64,000 nt of DNA from NCBI RefSeq assembly GCF_046254905.1, contig NZ_CP158016.1:2294001-2358000 (forward strand), written 5' to 3'. This stretch comes from Pseudaeromonas aegiceratis. GTDB lineage: Bacteria; Pseudomonadota; Gammaproteobacteria; Enterobacterales; Aeromonadaceae. Below are positions 6,445 to 18,691 of the stretch, in pieces. The notes under the pieces are model-generated. The model did not search any database. It worked only from the letters and a program-made list of their open reading frames with translations, and was not told the DNA's origin. A program made the position numbers and the translations under genes. Position 1 is the stretch's first letter; each line of letters opens with the position of its first letter.

Positions 6445-7430
6445 GTACAGACACACTGTGGCACCAGGACCCTGCCCCCCTGCTGGCCGGTGCGCCGGCC
6501 CTGGCGGAGTTTGTCCACCGCCATCAGCTCACAGGCCCAGGCAGCCTGGCCCAGCGGCTGGCGGCCTTGAGCGAGGATCAGCTGGCGGACATCGGCTGCG
6601 ACCGCGCCAGCCTGGGCCAGCAGCTCGATGCCCTGCTGGCCCAGGCCCAGCAGGCCAGCCCGGCCACCGGCTTTGTCATCGACTCCCTGACCCTCATCGG
6701 CGGCCAGGACAAGCAGGGCCGGGCCGAGGATCTGCAGCTGACCCTGGTGCCCGGCTCCATCACCTGCATCGTCGGCCCCACGGGCTCTGGCAAGAGCCGG
6801 CTGCTGGCGGACATAGAATGGATGGCCCAGGGGGACACCCCCACCCGGCGGCGCATCCTGATCAACGGCGCCGTGCCGCCCGCCGAGCTGCGCTTCAGCC
6901 TGGAGCACAAGCTGGTGGCCCAGCTCTCCCAGAACATGAACTTCGTGATGGACGCCAGCGCCGGGGACTTCATCGCCATGCATGCCGAGAGCCGCGGCCT
7001 GGATCCCACCCAAGTGACCAGCCAGATCATCGATCAGGCCAACCGGCTGGCCGGCGAGCCCTTCGCCATCAGCACCCCGGTGACGGCCCTCTCCGGCGGT
7101 CAATCCCGCGCCCTGATGATCGCCGACACGGCGTTTTTGAGCGCCTCCCCCGTGGTGCTGATCGACGAGGTGGAGAACGCCGGCATCGACCGCAAGCAGG
7201 CGCTGCAGCTGCTGGTACGGCAGGAGAAGATCGTGCTGATGGCCACCCACGATCCCCTGCTGGCGCTGATGGGCCAGCAGCGCCTCATCATACGTCACGG
7301 CGGCATACAGCAGATCCGTCAGACCTCGGAGGCGGAGCGGGCCAACCTGCAGACCCTGGAGCAGATGGACGCCTGCCTGCAGGGGCTGCGCCACCGCCTG
7401 CGCCAGGGCGAGGCGCTGGATCGCCTCTAG
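6441..7430 (+). CDS. Stand-alone ABC-type ATPase with N-terminal helical extension
   Basis: The 329-residue protein has a single ABC nucleotide-binding domain: Walker A GPTGSGKS (112-119), signature LSGGQ (217-221), Walker B VVLIDE (238-243) and H-loop H270. It is preceded by about 75 residues of predicted helix (LAEFVHRHQLTGPGSLAQRL...) that is not part of a normal transporter ATPase. No membrane protein is encoded next to it. It overlaps the GTPase by 4 bp. Together with the cytosolic binding-like protein this suggests a non-transport ATPase, perhaps powering protein remodelling or cofactor assembly; that is inference. Confidence 0.75.
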   Translation: MSTDTLWHQDPAPLLAGAPALAEFVHRHQLTGPGSLAQRLAALSEDQLADIGCDRASLGQQLDALLAQAQQASPATGFVIDSLTLIGGQDKQGRAEDLQLTLVPGSITCIVGPTGSGKSRLLADIEWMAQGDTPTRRRILINGAVPPAELRFSLEHKLVAQLSQNMNFVMDASAGDFIAMHAESRGLDPTQVTSQIIDQANRLAGEPFAISTPVTALSGGQSRALMIADTAFLSASPVVLIDEVENAGIDRKQALQLLVRQEKIVLMATHDPLLALMGQQRLIIRHGGIQQIRQTSEAERANLQTLEQMDACLQGLRHRLRQGEALDRL

Positions 7431-7544
7431 CCAGCAGCGTCACCCGGGAGACAGAGCGCGCCGCGCTTGAGGAGCCCAACCGACTTGGCGCGCCGCCACC
7501 GGCGCAGTAAGCTGACCCCCTTTGCATGTGCGCCGGAGGCCGCA

Positions 7545-8354
7545 ATGCTGGCCAGCTTTACGCATCAAGGGGTCGAACTGCGTTATTACGATAATCAGGC
7601 CGACGGCCCAGTGCTCGTCTTCCAGCATGGGCTGGCGGGGGATCACCGCCAGATACTGGAGATTTTCCCGCCCGATGAGACCGGCGCCCCCGGCTTTCGC
7701 CTGATCTGCCTGGAATGCCGCGGCCATGGCGGTTCGGCCCTGGGGCCCGGATCGGCGCTGTGTATCCCCCAGTTTGCCGCCGATCTGCTGGCACTGCTCA
7801 CCTGGCTCAGGCTGCCCAGGGTGCACCTGGCCGGCATCTCCTTCGGCGCCGCCCTGGTGGCGGCGCTGGCAACAAAAATGCCCCACAAGGTGACCTCCTT
7901 GAGCCTGATCCGGCCGGCCTGGCTCGCCGAGCGCAACCCGCCCAATTTGATGATCTTCAACGTGGCGCTGGCGTTTTTGCAGACCCATGGCCCCCTGGCC
8001 GGCCAGCGACTCTTTTGCCAAAGCGGCGCCTACCAGGCCCTGGCGGCCCGCTCGGCGGACAATGCCCGTTCCGTGCTGGCCCTGTTCGCCCATCCGCACC
8101 CCCAGGCCCTCGACCTGTTTAACCGCCTGACCCTGGGGGATCCCGGCCTGGATCTGGCCGCCCTCGGCGCCGCTCCCTGGCCCATCCAGGTGCTGGGAAC
8201 ACCCCAGGATGAGATACACCCCTTGCCGCTGGCCGAGACGCTGGCCCAACGGCTGGGGCTCACCGGCATCGTCTGCCTGCCCGCCAAGTCCGCGGATGTC
8301 CAGGGCCATTACGCCCGGCTGCGGGACAGTCTGCTGGCCCAGCTGTTTGCCTGA
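7545..8354 (+). CDS. Alpha/beta-fold hydrolase
   Basis: The 269-residue protein is an alpha/beta hydrolase. The FQHGLAGDH segment (oxyanion region, about residue 27) and the nucleophile elbow GISFGAA (Ser near residue 101) are clear; a late His in GHYARL near the C-terminus could complete the triad. I chose the ATG at 7545 because GGAGG lies 7 nt upstream; the frame is open further upstream but without a ribosome site. It follows the ABC ATPase after 114 bp and may or may not share its promoter. Substrate is unknown. Its natural terminator seems to have been interrupted by the IS4-like element that follows. Confidence 0.8.
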   Translation: MLASFTHQGVELRYYDNQADGPVLVFQHGLAGDHRQILEIFPPDETGAPGFRLICLECRGHGGSALGPGSALCIPQFAADLLALLTWLRLPRVHLAGISFGAALVAALATKMPHKVTSLSLIRPAWLAERNPPNLMIFNVALAFLQTHGPLAGQRLFCQSGAYQALAARSADNARSVLALFAHPHPQALDLFNRLTLGDPGLDLAALGAAPWPIQVLGTPQDEIHPLPLAETLAQRLGLTGIVCLPAKSADVQGHYARLRDSLLAQLFA

Positions 8355-8410
8355 CGGGCTGACTCCGTTGCCAAGGAGATGCGGGCAAACAAAAGGCGGC
8401 CCAGGCCCGT

Positions 8411-8446
8411 AATGCCAGTCAGTTAAGCCTGACTGGCATTGTTTTT
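8411..8446 (+). terminator. Terminator-like hairpin formed by the left end of the IS
   Basis: A perfect 12-bp stem (aatgccagtcag / ctgactggcatt) with a 6-nt loop is followed by gttttt on the plus strand. It lies within the IS left end and can stop read-through from the hydrolase gene into the element. Confidence 0.7.
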
Positions 8447-9751
8447 ACTAGGTTTTCTCGTCGCATACTTCTGTGGTTTGGCTTTGACACACCTGGGATA
8501 ACTTCGTTCTCGGCGGGCAGGTAACTTGAACTGCTCCGCCTGTTTGTCCATGTCGGCGACGCGGGCTGGAATATTCCCCGGTGATACGAACGGCAGGCAA
8601 CTGAGCTCATGCAGCAGATACACCGATGCCATGTGAAAGCTCAGCTGGCTGGCCGTATAGCCTTTTAAGCTCGCCGCCATTCTAACCATCTGATATCTCA
8701 GCAGGTTATAGGCCAATACCAAGCCCCATAGCTCCTGCCTTACTCCATCGGGTTTCTTGCTGCGCAGCGTCAGCCTGTGCTGTTGCAGGCTCTGTTTCAT
8801 CTCCCGATAGCCCAGCTCGATTTCCCAGCGATTCTGGTATAGCTCCATCAACTCGCTGGCAGGGAAGCGCATCGGGTCGGTGAGCGAGGTCAGCACCTGG
8901 CGCTCCTTGCCATTCATCGTCCGGGTCAGCAGCCGGGCTTCGAGCTGCTCCGGTAACTCGCTCCACTTCTTCTTGGCCTGCGGACTGGAGGTGAGACATA
9001 CCAGCGCATCCTGCCGCCCCAGCTTGCGGATGACCTCGTATTGCGTGCCCTTCTTCAGCGGAATAAGCCAGTGACGGGCGATGCCCTGGCTTTGCCAAGC
9101 GTGTAGTAATCCCAGTGAGTAGAAGCCCTTATCGAACAGGGTCAGGCTGTTATCGGGTGTTTTTTCAATGAGTTGCTCTGCCAGCACCATCTCGTTCACC
9201 GCACAGGAGTCCATCACGGTCTGGGTCAGCAGGTGGCTGGTCAGCTCCATCTGACACAGCATGCGTACTTGCGGATACTGCGTCTCGCCCTGGCCGGTTT
9301 TCGACTTGGCAAAGGCGCTGGCATTGTCCTGGGTATCGGGCGTGCGCCAGACCACCCCATCGACGGCCAGCAGCTGCAAGCCGGCCCAGGTGGGGTGCTG
9401 ACACTGCTGATGCCAGAGCGTAGCGGTCTGCTGGAACACCTGTTGAACGGCTCGGTCAGCCAGTTTTTGGCGCGCTTGGATGAAGGCACTGGGAACGACG
9501 AATGGCCGGTCGCCAGGTAACAGGATATCTAGCTGGTTGGCCAATTGGGTCATGGGGACATGACGAAACAGGGACATACCGATAATGGCCCACAGCACCC
9601 GCTCCATAGGCATGCGCCGTCGGCGCAGGGTGACAGACCCGGTCTCGGCCAGGCAAGCCTGCACCAGTTCAGGTGACAGCAGGTCAGACAGGGACTCAAA
9701 TTTTCCGGGAGGACAGGCGTGAATGAAGTCGAGAGCTTGGTCGATGCGCAT
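8423..9751 (-). CDS. IS4-family DDE transposase
   Basis: The 442-residue protein has the same length as E. coli IS4 InsG and matches it through its whole length. The DDE catalytic residues are seen in LLAVDGVVWRTPD, LTLFDKGFYSLG and the YREMK signature (ELGYREMKQ). I chose the ATG at 9751, which gives MRIDQALDF like MHIGQALDL of InsG; an in-frame TTG 21 bp upstream is less likely. The stop codon lies within the left terminal repeat. No frameshift is visible, so the element could be active. Confidence 0.93.
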   Translation of the reverse strand: MRIDQALDFIHACPPGKFESLSDLLSPELVQACLAETGSVTLRRRRMPMERVLWAIIGMSLFRHVPMTQLANQLDILLPGDRPFVVPSAFIQARQKLADRAVQQVFQQTATLWHQQCQHPTWAGLQLLAVDGVVWRTPDTQDNASAFAKSKTGQGETQYPQVRMLCQMELTSHLLTQTVMDSCAVNEMVLAEQLIEKTPDNSLTLFDKGFYSLGLLHAWQSQGIARHWLIPLKKGTQYEVIRKLGRQDALVCLTSSPQAKKKWSELPEQLEARLLTRTMNGKERQVLTSLTDPMRFPASELMELYQNRWEIELGYREMKQSLQQHRLTLRSKKPDGVRQELWGLVLAYNLLRYQMVRMAASLKGYTASQLSFHMASVYLLHELSCLPFVSPGNIPARVADMDKQAEQFKLPARRERSYPRCVKAKPQKYATRKPSKNNASQA

Positions 9752-9869
9752 AAAAAATCCGAAACCCAACAAGGAGTTTCGGATTCTTACACAGCCTGAG
9801 GATCGGTCAATGGATCCTTAACTGATCGGCATTACAGCCTAACCGCGCCTTTTACGATGCGGGTCCGAC

Positions 9870-10738
<869 letters not shown>

Positions 10739-10742
<4 letters not shown>

Positions 10743-11908
10743 GCCTGGCTCCCCGCTGCCTTGACTACCTGAACCGCCGCATCCGTCAGACTGGTGGCGG
10801 CAATGATGTTGAGGCCGCTGGCGGCCAGCCGCTCCCGGCCCAGTTCGGCGTTATTGCCTTCCAGACGCACCACCACGGGCACCTTGACCCCCACCTCGGA
10901 CACGGCACCGATGACCCCCTCGGCGATGAGGTCGCAGCGCACTATGCCGCCGAAGATGTTGACCAGCACGGCCTTGACCTTGTCGTCAGACAGAATGATC
11001 TTGAACGCCTCGGTCACCCGCTCCTTGGTGGCACCGCCCCCCACATCCAGGAAGTTGGCCGGCTCGCCACCGTGCAGCTTAATGATGTCCATGGTACCCA
11101 TGGCCAGACCCGCACCGTTGACCATGCAGCCGATGTTGCCATCCAGTGCCACGTAGTTGAGCTCCCACTGGGCCGCATGGGCCTCCCGGGCATCCTCCTG
11201 ACTCATGTCCTGCAACTCCCGCAGCTTGGGCTGACGGAACAGGGCATTGGAGTCGATGTTGATCTTGCCATCCAGGCACAGCAGCTTGCCGTCACCGGTG
11301 ATCACCAGCGGGTTGATCTCCAGCAGGGACAGGTCGTAATCCACGAACATCTTGCCCAGGCCGGTGAAGATCTTGGTGAATTGCTTAATTTGGTCTCCAT
11401 TGAGTCCCAGCTTGAAGCCCAGCTCCCGGGCCTGGTAGGCCTGGGGTCCGGTGAGGGGATCCAGCACCGCCTTGTGGATCAGCTCCGGCGTCTCGTGGGC
11501 CACCTTCTCGATCTCCATGCCCCCTTCGGTGGAGGCCATGAACACCACCCTGCGGCTGCTGCGATCCACTACGGCGCCCAGATACAGCTCCTTGGCGATG
11601 GGAGAACAGGCTTCCAGCAACAGCTTGTTTACCGGCTGGCCTTGGGCGTCTGTCTGGTAGGTGACCAGGTTCTTGCCCAGCCACTGCTCGGCAAAGGCGC
11701 GGATCTCTTCCTTACTGCTGACGACCTTGACGCCGCCGGCCTTGCCGCGGCCACCGGCGTGGACCTGGCATTTGATGACCCATTTATCGCCCCCCAGACT
11801 GGAGGCAGCTTCGACGGCTTCTTGGGGGGAACTACAGGCGACGCCCTGGGGAATGGGCAATCCGTATTCGGCAAACAGTTGTTTTGCCTGATATTCATGC
11901 AAGTTCAT
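10739..11908 (-). CDS. sucC: Succinyl-CoA synthetase beta subunit
   Basis: The 389-residue protein carries the N-terminal ATP-grasp domain (MNLHEYQAKQLFAEYGLPIP) and the C-terminal ligase domain (GGIVRCDLIAEGVI). It pairs with SucD in the succinyl-CoA synthetase tetramer. Length equals the E. coli protein within one residue. The ribosome site before its ATG is weak, and a strong hairpin lies between sucB and sucC, so its expression relative to sucAB may be set by mRNA processing or partial termination. Confidence 0.97.
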
Positions 11909-11930
11909 GACACTCTATCCATGTTGTGTT

Positions 11931-11952
11931 GCCGCCCCGGGACCGGGGCGGC
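11931..11952 (-). promoter_or_regulatory. Strong intercistronic hairpin between sucB and sucC
   Basis: A perfect 10-bp GC-only stem (gccgccccgg / ccggggcggc) with a 2-nt loop occupies most of the 51-bp gap. No T run follows, so it is more likely an mRNA-stability or processing element than a terminator. Confidence 0.6.
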
Positions 11953-11959
11953 GGCTAAA

Positions 11960-13159
11960 TTAGATGTCCAGCAGCAGGCGGGCGGGATCTTCCAAAAATT
12001 CCTTGATGGTGACCAGAAAACCCACCGATTCCCGACCGTCGATCAGCCTGTGGTCATAGGAAACGGCCAGGTACATCATGGGCAGGATTACCACTTGCCC
12101 GTCCACCGCCATGGGTCGATCCTGGATCTTGTGCATGCCCAGAATGGCACTCTGAGGGGGGTTGATGATGGGTGTCGACATCAGGGAACCGAAAACGCCA
12201 CCGTTGGTGATGGTGAAGTTGCCGCCGTTGAGATCATCGAGCGTCAACTTACCATCTCGCGCCTTGTCCGCCAATGACTTGATGGCTTTCTCGATTTCCG
12301 CCAGGCTCAGTTGCTCGCAATCCCGCAGCACCGGCGTCACCAGGCCGCGCTCGGTGGACACGGCGATGCTGATGTCGAAATAGTTGTGATAGACGATGTC
12401 GTCACCGTCCAGGCTGGCATTGACCTCGGGATAGCGCTTGAGGGCCTCGGTGACCGCCTTGACAAAGAAGGACATGAAACCCAGCTTGATGCCGTGGCGC
12501 TTCTCGAACCGCTCCTGGTACTGCTTGCGCAGCGTCATGATGGGCTGCATGTTCACCTCGTTGAAGGTGGTCAGCATGGCGGTGGCGTTCTTGGCCTCCA
12601 GCAGCCGTTCGGCGATCCGCTGGCGCAGCCGGGTCATGGGCACTCGCCGCTCTTCCCGTGCCCCGGGCGCCACCGACAGGGCCTCGGTGTCCGTCGAGGT
12701 CGACGCAACAGGCGCTGCCGCCGGCTCGGGCTGGCCTGCCAGATGGTGCTGGATATCCTCACGGGTGAGGCGACCGCCGGGTCCCGTGCCCTGAATGGCG
12801 TCGGCGCTGACCCCTTCTTCGGCCAGCAGGCGGCGTACCGAGGGCGTCAGCACATCGGACTTGTCATGCACCGCCTCCTCGGCCGGCGCGGCCACATGGG
12901 GGGTCAGCTCACCGGCCTGGGGCAGCGGCGTCAACCGGGCCAGCAAGGCCTTGGCCTGGACGGTCGTGCCCCGCTCCACCAGTATCTCCGCCACCACGCC
13001 ATCTTCCGGGGCCGGCACTTCCAGCACTATCTTGTCGGTTTCGATGTCCACCAGCAGCTCACCCGCCTTGATGGTTTCCCCCACCGCCTTGTGCCAGTCA
13101 CCGACGGTGGCATCCGCGACGGATTCGGGTAAGTCAGGCACCTTGATCTCTACAGTCAT
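11960..13159 (-). CDS. sucB: Dihydrolipoyl succinyltransferase (E2 of 2-oxoglutarate dehydrogenase)
   Basis: About 399 residues. Domains in order: one lipoyl domain with the lipoylated lysine in ETDKIVLEV (residue near 43), a linker rich in Ala/Pro, the E3-binding domain (SPSVRRLLAEEGVSADAIQG) and the catalytic domain with the active-site SYDHRLIDGRE near the C-terminus. Three ATG codons stand in a row. I took the third, because AAAGGA is only 1 nt from the first but 7 nt from the third. It lies 19 bp after sucA in the same operon. Confidence 0.95.
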   Translation of the reverse strand: MTVEIKVPDLPESVADATVGDWHKAVGETIKAGELLVDIETDKIVLEVPAPEDGVVAEILVERGTTVQAKALLARLTPLPQAGELTPHVAAPAEEAVHDKSDVLTPSVRRLLAEEGVSADAIQGTGPGGRLTREDIQHHLAGQPEPAAAPVASTSTDTEALSVAPGAREERRVPMTRLRQRIAERLLEAKNATAMLTTFNEVNMQPIMTLRKQYQERFEKRHGIKLGFMSFFVKAVTEALKRYPEVNASLDGDDIVYHNYFDISIAVSTERGLVTPVLRDCEQLSLAEIEKAIKSLADKARDGKLTLDDLNGGNFTITNGGVFGSLMSTPIINPPQSAILGMHKIQDRPMAVDGQVVILPMMYLAVSYDHRLIDGRESVGFLVTIKEFLEDPARLLLDI

Positions 13160-13178
13160 CATCATGTCCTTTGTTCAA

Positions 13179-15983
<2,805 letters not shown>

Positions 15984-16540
15984 GATGATGCCTTATGGTT
16001 CATACTGCCCTGCCACTTTGTCGCAAGCCGGCCGGCCAGCCGGCCCCGAGAAAGCATCGAGTGGGGTGTTCAACCCATGCTTGCGGGTGCCAGACGAACA
16101 TAGATCTTGCGCGATAGGCATCCGGGGATCAATAGGCGACCACCTCGGGTCAGGAGCCGAGCCCAACCGGTGCCAGTCGCTGCCCAGGCAGCCTGACTCA
16201 CCGGCGGCGTATTCCAATCAGCCCACAGCCGCGCCACAATAGGGCGAATAATGTGAGCCAGTCGAAATTTTTAATGAAAATCAGCGGACTAACTGACCTA
16301 GATTGCAGTATATGCGGCAGAAGATCCTGATTACAAACCCATAACATTCTAAATACATCAATTATTCAATCAAGATCTCAGTCTGTGCGACGCTATGCAG
16401 CTTGCCCCCGGGGTTAAATTGACAAGCCAGGTGCCAACCGCTGAAATAGGCAGAGATTTGGCCGCGCTCCGACCCCGGTTGACACCCAACCAGCAAGAGC
16501 GAAGCGGACACGACCAATTATTGAGCAAAGGAGACTTGCC
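15984..16540. other. Divergent regulatory gap between sucA and gltA; no gene seen
   Basis: This 557-bp gap carries the promoters of sucABCD (minus) and gltA (plus). The central part (about 16230-16380) is AT-rich. I saw no open frame that resembles succinate dehydrogenase subunits, which normally occupy this place, and no complete CRP or ArcA site that I could defend. Confidence 0.6.
16419..16447 (+). promoter_or_regulatory. Predicted sigma-70 promoter of gltA
   Basis: A perfect -35 TTGACA (16419-16424) is followed after 17 bp by TGAAAT (4 of 6 match to TATAAT), giving a leader of about 87 nt before the gltA ATG. Confidence 0.45.
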
Positions 16541-17830
16541 ATGGCTGATAAGATAGCCACCCTGCACATCCCAGGCCAAGAGCCCATCGAGTTGCCCATT
16601 TTGTCCGGTACTCTTGGACACGAGGTCATCGACGTGCGAGCGTTGGGCGCTCACGGCTATTTCACCTACGACCCGGGTTTTCTTTCCACTGCCTCCTGTG
16701 AGTCGAAAATTACCTTTATCGATGGCGATGCCGGCATTCTGCTGCACCGCGGCTACCCCATCGACGAGCTGGCCCAGAATGCCAACTACCTGCAGGTCTG
16801 CTACCTGCTGCTGACCGGCGAACTGCCCAATCAGGAGCAGTACGATGCCTTCCGCAAGCGGGTGACCCGGCATACCATGGTGCACGAACAGATCACCTCC
16901 TTGTTCCGCGCCTTCCGCCGCGACTCCCACCCCATGGCGGTCATGTGCGGGGTGGCCGGCGCCCTGTCGGCCTTCTACCACGACTCCCTGGATATCAACG
17001 ATCCCCGCCACCGGGAAATCGCCGCCTATCGCCTCATCTCCAAGATGCCCACCCTGGCGGCCATGTCCTACAAGTACTCCATCGGCCAGCCGTTCATCTA
17101 TCCGCGCAACGATCTGAGCTACGCCGGCAACTTCCTGCACATGATGTTTGCAATCCCCTGCGAGGAGTACAAGGTGAACCCCATTGTGGAAAAGGCGATG
17201 GATCGCATCTTCATCCTGCATGCCGACCACGAGCAGAATGCCTCCACCTCCAGCGTGCGGCTGGCCGGCTCCTCCGGCGCCAACCCCTTCGCCTGTATCG
17301 CCGCCGGTATCGCCTCCCTGTGGGGACCGGCCCACGGTGGGGCCAACGAGGCCTGCCTGAAGATGCTGGAGGAGATCGGCTCGGTGGAGCGCATCCCCCA
17401 TTACATAGTTCGGGCCAAGGACAAGGATGACCCCTTCCGTCTGATGGGCTTCGGCCACCGGGTGTACAAGAACTACGACCCCAGAGCCACCGTCATGCGC
17501 AACACCTGTCACCAGGTGCTGCAGGAGCTGAACATCAAGGATCCCCTGCTGGAAGTGGCCATGGAGCTGGAGCGCATCGCCCTCTCCGACCCCTACTTCG
17601 TCGACAAGAAGCTCTACCCCAATGTGGACTTCTACTCGGGCATCATCCTCAAGGCCATCGGCATTCCCACCTCCATGTTCACCGTGATCTTCGCCCTGGC
17701 GCGCACCATCGGCTGGATCACCCACTGGCTGGAGATGCAGGCCGATCCGGCCAGCCGGATTGGTCGTCCGCGCCAGCTGTACATAGGTGCCCCCACCCGC
17801 ACCGTGCTGCCGCTGGAGCAGCGCAAGTAA
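16541..17830 (+). CDS. gltA: Citrate synthase (type II)
   Basis: The 429-residue citrate synthase condenses oxaloacetate with acetyl-CoA. Catalytic residues are seen in GPAHGGANEA, GFGHRVYKNYDP and VDFYSG, and the length fits the hexameric, NADH-regulated gammaproteobacterial type. AAAGGAGA lies 8 nt before the ATG. It is transcribed away from sucABCD. A decayed IS50-type element now lies between its stop codon and the nearest terminator at 18619. Confidence 0.97.
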   Translation: MADKIATLHIPGQEPIELPILSGTLGHEVIDVRALGAHGYFTYDPGFLSTASCESKITFIDGDAGILLHRGYPIDELAQNANYLQVCYLLLTGELPNQEQYDAFRKRVTRHTMVHEQITSLFRAFRRDSHPMAVMCGVAGALSAFYHDSLDINDPRHREIAAYRLISKMPTLAAMSYKYSIGQPFIYPRNDLSYAGNFLHMMFAIPCEEYKVNPIVEKAMDRIFILHADHEQNASTSSVRLAGSSGANPFACIAAGIASLWGPAHGGANEACLKMLEEIGSVERIPHYIVRAKDKDDPFRLMGFGHRVYKNYDPRATVMRNTCHQVLQELNIKDPLLEVAMELERIALSDPYFVDKKLYPNVDFYSGIILKAIGIPTSMFTVIFALARTIGWITHWLEMQADPASRIGRPRQLYIGAPTRTVLPLEQRK

Positions 17831-17875
17831 GTGACATGGTTCAACCCTTCCTAAGCAAAATGGCGGCCCTCTGGC

Positions 17876-18596
17876 CTGTCTCTTGATCACAACTATTGAT
17901 GCTCAAGAGACAGCGCCAGTTCATAGCCTTCCAGGAGGGTCTGGAGTCGAAACCAGCCCTCCCATAATCCCGTTATCGAGGCTCGCCCCGTTCGTTTAGT
18001 GTTCTTCCAGCCTTCCAGTGTGGCTAGGCTCTTGTACGCCCACCCCCTATCCGGCGCCTGGCCCGGCAACGGCTTTTTCTCCAACTTGTGCCAAAGCAGT
18101 GTCCACCCCGTCGTGCCCAGGACGGCTTCGCAGGCTTGCGCCTGCGCCTATGGCTCCTCGTTGATAAACCTCAATTGCAACAGACGCACCGCGATAAACG
18201 ACAAGATGACGCACATCCGCTTCAAGTTATCCAGGCTCTGCATCCTTAAGGTTTCTACCCGGGAGCCGGCACGCTTCCAGACCTTGTGATAATCCTCGAT
18301 AAGCCAGCGCCGCTCGTAATAGCCGATAACCTCGCGGGCCTGCGCATCGGTGGTCACGGCTTCACTGGTCAGCAGGTGCCACGCCAGCCGATCAGCCGTC
18401 TCGCCCTGCTCAATGCACCCCACGTCTACGCTTGTTGGCCGGCGCCTTCAGGGTGACCTTGGCAAACTTGATGTCGAGCACAGCCGCTGCGACTTTTCTG
18501 CCGCCCCGCTGCGGTATTTTCACGACCTTGGTACCGGCAGATTGGCTCTGCCGGAACGGTTATTTAGAGCCGTGATAAGGGATGACAAAGAGTCAG
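17876..18596. mobile_element. Decayed IS50/Tn5-type element (IS4 family), internally deleted
   Basis: The left end CTGTCTCTTGATCACA closely resembles the Tn5 mosaic end; the right end, read inward, is CTGACTCTTTGTCATC, matching the left at 11 of 14 positions. The element is only about 720 bp, half of a complete IS50-type element, and holds a broken transposase remnant. The 9-bp flanks differ, so no target duplication survives. Confidence 0.75.
17893..18530 (-). pseudogene. Remnant of a Tn5/IS50-type transposase
   Basis: The remaining part matches the C-terminal half of Tn5 transposase. The YREK signature is kept (YYERRWLIEDYHKVWK), as are LDNLKRMCVILSFIAVRLLQ and the C-terminal TGRASITGLWEGW. 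Three lesions are seen. The N-terminal half is absent. A 1-nt frameshift lies near 18423, where the upstream KIPQRGG... frame passes to the GCIEQGETADRLAWHLL frame. An in-frame TAG stop lies at 18148-18150, after which the same frame continues to the true C-terminus. It is not functional. Confidence 0.85.
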
Positions 18597-18618
18597 ATCA
18601 CGGAGAAAACGTTCAAAT

Positions 18619-18645
18619 AAAAACCCAAGCGATGCTTGGGTTTTT
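18619..18645. terminator. Bidirectional intrinsic terminator (probably gltA)
   Basis: A perfect 12-bp stem (aaaaacccaagc / gcttgggttttt) with a 3-nt loop has an A run on one side and a T run on the other. It probably served gltA before the IS50-type element entered, and can also end the minus-strand gene at 18692. Confidence 0.85.
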
Positions 18646-18691
18646 ATGTATTAGAGACAGGCCTGGGCCGCCTTGCGCAGTGAGCCGCGGC

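Larger units (their letters stand above)
8410..9834. mobile_element. Complete IS4-family insertion sequence (IS4 subgroup)
   Basis: The element is 1,425 bp, almost exactly the size of E. coli IS4. Its 18-bp ends are TAATGCCAGTCAGTTAAG (left) and the inverse of TAATGCCGATCAGTTAAG (right), with 2 mismatches. The right end continues like that of E. coli IS4. It contains one intact transposase gene. The 11-13 bp flanks on the two sides do not match each other, so no target duplication is present, unlike the related MITE at 2437. It sits between the terminators of the hydrolase gene and of sucCD. Confidence 0.9.

Noticed and set aside
16230..16400. TGTGA half-site near 16250 as a CRP site for gltA/sucA.
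   Set aside because: Only one half matches; no TCACA partner lies at the correct distance.
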